Of a stretch of DNA of 34,231 nt, positions 30,621 through 34,231 are shown in pieces. The stretch is from Actinomycetes bacterium (GTDB lineage Bacteria > Actinomycetota > Acidimicrobiia > Acidimicrobiales > Palsa-688), in NCBI GenBank assembly GCA_021811865.1, contig JAKAQB010000040.1:1-34231 (forward strand), written 5' to 3'. The first letter of the stretch is position 1; each line of letters starts with the position of its first letter. The position numbers were made by a program, and so were the translations under genes. The notes under the pieces were generated by a model. The model was not told where the DNA came from, searched no databases, and saw only the letters and a list, made by a program, of their open reading frames with translations.

Positions 30621-32096
30621 TTGGCAACCGTAACCGACCTTCTCGAGGAGCACACCTCCTACGACGCCGCCGTCGTCGGTCACCTGCAGAGGCTGGTGGC
30701 GTCGTGGGGAACGCTCTCGGACCTCTGCTTCGCTGACCTGCTCCTGTTCGCACCGGTCGACTGGGCGACGGACCGCTTCGTGATCCTCGGGCAGGTCCGG
30801 CCCACCACCAACCGAACCCTCCACCTCGACGATCTCGTCGGCAGGGTCGTATTCGAGCACGAGCGACCTCTCGTCGGCCGGGGATGGCGCCTCGGGGCCG
30901 TCGTCGAGGGCGAGATCGACATCACGAGCCGCAACGAACGCGCCCGGATGGTCTGCATCCCCGTCCGCTGGCGAGGCGAGCTGGTCGCGGTGCTGACCCG
31001 TGAGTCTGCGCTGTCGGTCGGCCGTCGCCCCGGCGAGCTGGAGCGGGCGTACGTCGAAGTCTTCGACCGGCTGGCGAGGATGATCGCCAGCGGGGAGTTC
31101 CCGTTCCCCGTCGACGAGGAGGGTGAGGCGCCACGCGTCGGCGACGGCGTCATGGTCCTCGACGCCAGCGGTCGGGTGGAGTTCGCCTCCCCCAACGCCG
31201 TCAACGCCTTGCACCGCCTCGGCCTCTACAACTCGATCGAAGGTGCCCGGCTTGACGAGACGGGTCTGACGGAGGCCCAGAACGCCGTGGAGGTGGCGTT
31301 CGCGCAGCAGCTGCCGGCGTCCCAGGAGGTGATCAAGGGTCCCGACGCCGTGGTGATCATCCGCTGCGTCCCTCTTCTCGACCACGGCAACGTCACCGGT
31401 GCGTTCGTGCTGCTGCACGACGTCACCGAGCTGCGCCGCCGGGACCGCCTTTTGCTGTCCAAGGACGCTGCCATCCGGGAGGTCCACCATCGCGTCAAGA
31501 ACAACCTCCAGACCATCTCGTCGCTGCTCCGCCTCCAGGCACGCCGCTTGCCGGCGGGTGCAGGTCGTCACGCGCTCGAGGAAGCCGAACGCCGTGTCCG
31601 CTCCATAGCGGTCGTCCACGAGATCCTCTCGCGCGACACTACCGACCAGGTGCACTTCAACGACATCCTCCCGTCGCTGCTCCGGATGGCCGAGGACCTT
31701 GCCTCGACCGACGCACCGCTGCGCATCACGACCCGGGGCGATGCCGGCAACCTCCAGGCCGCCCTGGCGACACCGCTCGCTGTGGTGATCACCGAGTTGC
31801 TGCAGAACGCCGCCGAGCACGCCTTCCCCGAAGACAAAGGCGCATCCGGGGAGCTGCGGGTGGACGTCGAACTGGTCCGGCGGGACCGGGAGCTCTCCGT
31901 CACCGTGCGGGACAACGGGGTCGGCCTGCCGGCAGGGTTCCAGATCGAGCAGAGCGCGAGCCTGGGTCTCTCCATCGTCCGCAGCCTCATCGGAACCCAG
32001 CTCGGGGGGCACATCGACATGCGCACCGACGGGGGGACCGTCGTCGAGCTGACCATCCCGCTCGACGTGGTGGACGAGGATCTCGAGCGCCTTTAG
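30621..32096 (+). CDS. pdtaS: PdtaS-like sensor histidine kinase
   Basis: This 491-residue soluble kinase would phosphorylate an ANTAR-type RNA-binding regulator (PdtaR), which is not in the window. Domains are an N-terminal GAF-like part (1-150; FADLLLFAPVDWATDRFVIL) and a PAS-like part (about 170-275; VMVLDASGRVEFASPNAVNA). The HisKA_2 box (EVHHRVKNNLQTISSLLRLQ, His289/290) and an HATPase (ITELLQNAAEHAFPE, VRDNGVGLP, GLSIVRSL) follow. The TTG at 30621 has GGGAG 5 nt upstream, and the resulting N-terminus (ATVTDLLEEHT) aligns with the mycobacterial protein. WhiB lies convergently next door, as whiB1 neighbours pdtaS in M. tuberculosis. Confidence 0.88.
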   Translation: MATVTDLLEEHTSYDAAVVGHLQRLVASWGTLSDLCFADLLLFAPVDWATDRFVILGQVRPTTNRTLHLDDLVGRVVFEHERPLVGRGWRLGAVVEGEIDITSRNERARMVCIPVRWRGELVAVLTRESALSVGRRPGELERAYVEVFDRLARMIASGEFPFPVDEEGEAPRVGDGVMVLDASGRVEFASPNAVNALHRLGLYNSIEGARLDETGLTEAQNAVEVAFAQQLPASQEVIKGPDAVVIIRCVPLLDHGNVTGAFVLLHDVTELRRRDRLLLSKDAAIREVHHRVKNNLQTISSLLRLQARRLPAGAGRHALEEAERRVRSIAVVHEILSRDTTDQVHFNDILPSLLRMAEDLASTDAPLRITTRGDAGNLQAALATPLAVVITELLQNAAEHAFPEDKGASGELRVDVELVRRDRELSVTVRDNGVGLPAGFQIEQSASLGLSIVRSLIGTQLGGHIDMRTDGGTVVELTIPLDVVDEDLERL

Positions 32097-32191
32097 GCCC
32101 CTTCAGGCCGGGGTGGGTGGCGTGGGTGGCGAGTTGCCCCCCCGCCCGGCTGCCAGCGCAGCGGTGGTCTGCGCGCCCGGGGCGCGGCCGG

Positions 32192-32485
32192 CTACGACGC
32201 CGCGAGCCGCTGGCGGCCGAGCCAGCTCTTGCGCAGCTTCCGCCGCTCCTCCTCGGAGGTGCCGCCCCAGATCCCCGACTCCTGGTTGGTCGCGAGCGCG
32301 AACTCGAGGCAGGCCTGACGTGCCGCGCACTCGTGGCACACGGCCTTCGCCGCCGCGATCTGCTCCAGCGCCAGGCCGGTCGTCCCTACCGGGAAGAACA
32401 GATCCGGGTCGGTATCTCGGCAGGAGGCTCGCTCGCGCCAGTCGTCGAGATCCCACTCGATGCTGCGGCTCCAGGTGAGCGCCAA
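32192..32485 (-). CDS. WhiB-family Fe-S transcription factor (WhiB1-like)
   Basis: This 97-residue Wbl protein carries a [4Fe-4S] cluster on C22, C50, C53 and C59 (CHEC at 50-53), followed by the beta-turn ESGIWGGTSEEER and a basic tail RKLRKSWLGRQRL. It is expected to bind the primary sigma factor and DNA and to respond to redox or nitric oxide. The start is TTG 32485, with GGAGG (32496-32492) 6 nt upstream. The ATG at 32490 is out of frame. A Crp-like palindrome overlaps the 5' region. Proximity to pdtaS favours WhiB1 over WhiB2. Confidence 0.92.
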   Translation of the reverse strand: MALTWSRSIEWDLDDWRERASCRDTDPDLFFPVGTTGLALEQIAAAKAVCHECAARQACLEFALATNQESGIWGGTSEEERRKLRKSWLGRQRLAAS

Positions 32486-32504
32486 GACATGCCTCCGGCA
32501 GGTT

Positions 32505-32520
32505 TGTGAAAACTTTCACG
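32505..32520 (-). promoter_or_regulatory. Crp-like palindrome upstream of whiB
   Basis: TGTGAAAACTTTCACG fits the Crp consensus TGTGA-N6-TCACA at nine of ten positions and contains the perfect palindrome GTGAAA-AC-TTTCAC. It lies 20 to 35 nt before the whiB start. It would overlap a weak TACGTG -10 candidate (32522-32517), so bound protein would more likely repress than activate from here. Confidence 0.55.
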
Positions 32521-32655
32521 TACCCGGCCAGCTACGCGTGCCGTTCACGTGGTGGTGGAGTCACTGTACGGCGGGTGCCCCTCAGGTGCAAGGGATGTGG
32601 AACCGTTGTTTGCCCAACAAAGCGGGGTGGTGCTCGCCATCGCCCGGGGCTGCGT

Positions 32656-32686
32656 GCTCCCGGCCCGCACGCGCGGGCTGCGGAGC
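32656..32686 (-). terminator. Hairpin after the lipid kinase gene
   Basis: GCCCGC (32663-32668) pairs with GCGGGC (32673-32678) around a 4-nt loop. Outer arms GCTCC (32656-32660) and GGAGC (32682-32686) extend it. It lies 19 nt past the stop of the - strand gene. The rest of 32486-32705 shows no gene. Confidence 0.6.
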
Positions 32687-32705
32687 GGGGAGGCTGCCGG
32701 TCCAC

Positions 32706-33692
32706 CTACCGGGTACCCGGCAGATGGGCGTGGGGGAGGACCAGCCGCATGGCGTCGGGCACGTAGCGCACGACCAGCCGGTCGACCTCCCCGACATGGT
32801 CGCCGTCCACCTGGTAGGGCAGGGGACGGTGGCCGACGAGCTCGATCGTGGCGATGCCGCGGCCGGCGACCACACGCCGGCCGCCGGCCAAGGCACCGCC
32901 CCGCATCGCCGACAGGGTGACGCCGAGCAGGGTCGGCAGCCCGATCGACCGGAAGGCGACCACGCCGAGGCCGTCGCCGAGGCGCAGCCCGGGTAGAAGG
33001 TCGATGGGGCGTTGGTTGAAGTACGTGTAGGGGCCGGTGTTGAGGCAGACGGCGAGCAGGCCGTCGAGTCCGTCGAGCGCGGCGGCGCCGGCCGGCCTCA
33101 CGGCCCGGCCACCCCCACCGTCGTCGCCGTCGCCTCCCACATGGATCGTGAACCACGGCCGCGACCGGTCGACGCCCCGAGCCCACGTCGAGACCGCAGC
33201 CGTCACGAACACCGCCGAACCGAGGAAGCGCTTGGCGCCCGCCCGCTTCTCCACCTCGGCCACCACGGCGGCGTCGTAGCCGGCGCCGACGTGGAACAGG
33301 AAGTACCGGCCGTTGGCCTGGCCGAGACCGACGGTCGGGAAGTCACCTGCGGCGAGCGCCGGCAGCAGCTCGCCGGTGGCCTCGATCGGATCATTGGTCA
33401 TGCCGAGGCTCCGCGCGAACACGTTCGTGCTCCCTCCGGGGAGCACGGCGAGGGCCGTGCCGGTGCCTACGAGGCCGTTGGCCGCCTCGTTGAGGGTCCC
33501 ATCGCCACCGAGCACGACGACGACGTCGGCGCCCTCCGTCGCGGCGCCCTGGGCCAGCCGGGTGGCGTGGCCCCGCCGGCTCGTCGAGGCGACGGTCACG
33601 GCGTGGTCGGCCGCGAGCGCCTTCTGGATCACCACCCGAGCCCTGGCGGTGACCGACGACGCCGACGCGTTGACGACGAACAGGATGCGCAT
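32706..33692 (-). CDS. Diacylglycerol kinase-family lipid kinase
   Basis: This 328-residue enzyme of the DagK/YegS-like family phosphorylates a lipid such as diacylglycerol or a sphingoid base. It begins MRILFVVNASASSVTARARV. The nucleotide-binding signature is VVVLGGDGTLNEAANGL (GGDGT 62-66), followed by AVLPGGSTNVFARSLGM and HVGAGYDAAVV. The C-terminal substrate domain contains RPLPYQVDGDHVG. A Gly-rich insert (GGDGDDGGGGRAV) lies near residue 190. The ATG at 33692 has GGGGA 5 nt upstream. It lies 41 nt after the sigma factor gene on the same strand, so it is probably co-transcribed. Confidence 0.9.
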   Translation of the reverse strand: MRILFVVNASASSVTARARVVIQKALAADHAVTVASTSRRGHATRLAQGAATEGADVVVVLGGDGTLNEAANGLVGTGTALAVLPGGSTNVFARSLGMTNDPIEATGELLPALAAGDFPTVGLGQANGRYFLFHVGAGYDAAVVAEVEKRAGAKRFLGSAVFVTAAVSTWARGVDRSRPWFTIHVGGDGDDGGGGRAVRPAGAAALDGLDGLLAVCLNTGPYTYFNQRPIDLLPGLRLGDGLGVVAFRSIGLPTLLGVTLSAMRGGALAGGRRVVAGRGIATIELVGHRPLPYQVDGDHVGEVDRLVVRYVPDAMRLVLPHAHLPGTR

Positions 33693-33733
33693 ACGGGTCC
33701 CCGACTATTGGACGCGCCAGCTCGGACCGCTTG

Positions 33734-34231
33734 TCAGGAGGACTCTGCCGACGTGCGGAGCTGGGCGACGCTGCGGGCGAGCAGCCGGGACACGTGCATC
33801 TGGGAGATGCCGAGCCGGGTGGCGATCTCCGACTGGGTGAGACCGTCGAAGAAGCGGAGGTGGAGGATGAGCTGCTCCCGCTCGGGGAGCTGGCGGAGGA
33901 GGGGGGAGAGGGTGGCCCGGCGCTCGGCGTCCTCGATCGCCGGGTCGTCGGCGCCGATGCGCGAGCCGAGGGTCTCGCTCTCGCCGTCTCCGGAGACGGG
34001 GGCGTCGAGCGAGGCGAAGCGGTAGGCCTGGCCGGCCTCGAGGGCCTCGAGGACTTCTTCTTCGGAGACCTCGACCTCGGCCGCCAGTTGGGCGATGGTG
34101 GGTGAGCGGCCGAGCTCCTGGCCGAGCGTGGCGACCACCTTGCCGAGGCGAAGGTAGAGCTCCTGCATACGCCGGGGCGCCCGGATGGCCCAGCCCTTGT
34201 CCCGGAAGTGGCGCTTGAGCTCGCCGACGAT
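33734..34231 (-). CDS. SigB/SigF-type alternative sigma factor, C-terminal part (cut by the window edge)
   Basis: About 165 C-terminal residues are present and the N-terminus lies past the right edge. The preserved part starts in region 2.4/3 (IVGELKRHFRDKGWAIRAPR, then MQELYLRLG) and has a region 3 helix pair (SPTIAQLAAEVEVSEEEVLE). Region 4 with its HTH reads LPEREQLILHLRFFDGLTQS and EIATRLGISQMHVSRLLARS. The IRAPRRMQEL and MHVSRLLARS motifs are typical of the SigB/SigF stress and development group. No anti-sigma or anti-anti-sigma gene is visible in the window. Confidence 0.92.
   Translation of the reverse strand: MVGELKRHFRDKGWAIRAPRRMQELYLRLGKVVATLGQELGRSPTIAQLAAEVEVSEEEVLEALEAGQAYRFASLDAPVSGDGESETLGSRIGADDPAIEDAERRATLSPLLRQLPEREQLILHLRFFDGLTQSEIATRLGISQMHVSRLLARSVAQLRTSAESS

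Noticed and set aside
29337..32012. 891-codon open frame on the - strand, opposite the ATPase and PdtaS genes
   Set aside because: Composition is that of an antisense shadow, with no domain, and it spans two well-supported genes on the other strand.
32506..32766. Small + strand frame with a CKGCGTVVC motif upstream of whiB
   Set aside because: Only one half of a zinc ribbon is present, the rest is low-complexity, and it overlaps the lipid kinase terminator and coding end.
1..34231. CRISPR arrays, tRNA or rRNA genes, insertion sequences, integrases
   Set aside because: No regularly spaced repeats, no conserved RNA stems and no transposase or recombinase motifs were seen on reading through both strands.

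Overview
The window is GC-rich DNA (by eye around 70 percent) from an actinobacterium. The markers are a WhiB protein, a DUF3107 protein, a PdtaS-type histidine kinase, a SigB/SigF-type sigma factor, many GTG and TTG starts and many apparently leaderless genes. A complete System I (Ccm) cytochrome c maturation operon in such a genome points away from the classical Streptomyces/Mycobacterium groups and towards a lineage such as Acidimicrobiia. That placement is an inference from gene content.

Layout. 1-4263: valS (cut by the left edge) and cysS diverge from a 21-bp gap. cysS is followed by a thioesterase-like gene, then by an acyl-CoA dehydrogenase behind two palindromic operator-like sites. 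4264-7852: an accessory stretch with three toxin-antitoxin pairs of different classes (RHH-DUF433/DUF5615, YefM/RelE, VapB/VapC), an unrecognised gene and gene relics. A 55-bp imperfect direct repeat flanks the YefM/RelE pair. 7853-15032: a GGDEF-EAL protein, a CPA2-type cation/proton antiporter, a small YdeI/OmdA-type protein, a membrane protein fused to an SCO1-like domain that has lost its CxxxC cysteines, and a PPK2 polyphosphate kinase. 15119-17778: a TetR regulator, a PIN-domain relic, a diguanylate cyclase and an unrecognised protein.

17834-24821 is a tightly coupled ccmA-B-C-D-E-F-G-H-I operon. CcmAB, CcmC, CcmD and CcmE would load heme on CcmE, CcmG and CcmH would reduce the apocytochrome thiols, and CcmF/CcmI would ligate heme. 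It ends in a long hairpin shared with the convergent SufR-like regulator. That regulator diverges from the Fe-S carrier ATPase mrp over one operator and promoter.

26893-34231 holds a dGTPase-like HD protein, a truncated cyclic-nucleotide-binding (Crp-like) relic, DUF3107, two ArsA/Get3-like ATPases (only the first keeps the signature lysine), a PdtaS-like kinase, a convergent WhiB gene with a Crp-like palindrome at its 5' end, a diacylglycerol-kinase-family lipid kinase and a sigma factor cut by the right edge.

A recurring theme is start-site architecture. At least seven genes have a TAnnnT -10 box ending 6 to 8 nt before the start codon with no room for a leader. Two divergent pairs (valS/cysS and sufR/mrp) appear to share a single symmetric TAnnnTA heptamer read in both directions. 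No rRNA, tRNA, insertion sequence, integrase or CRISPR array was seen.
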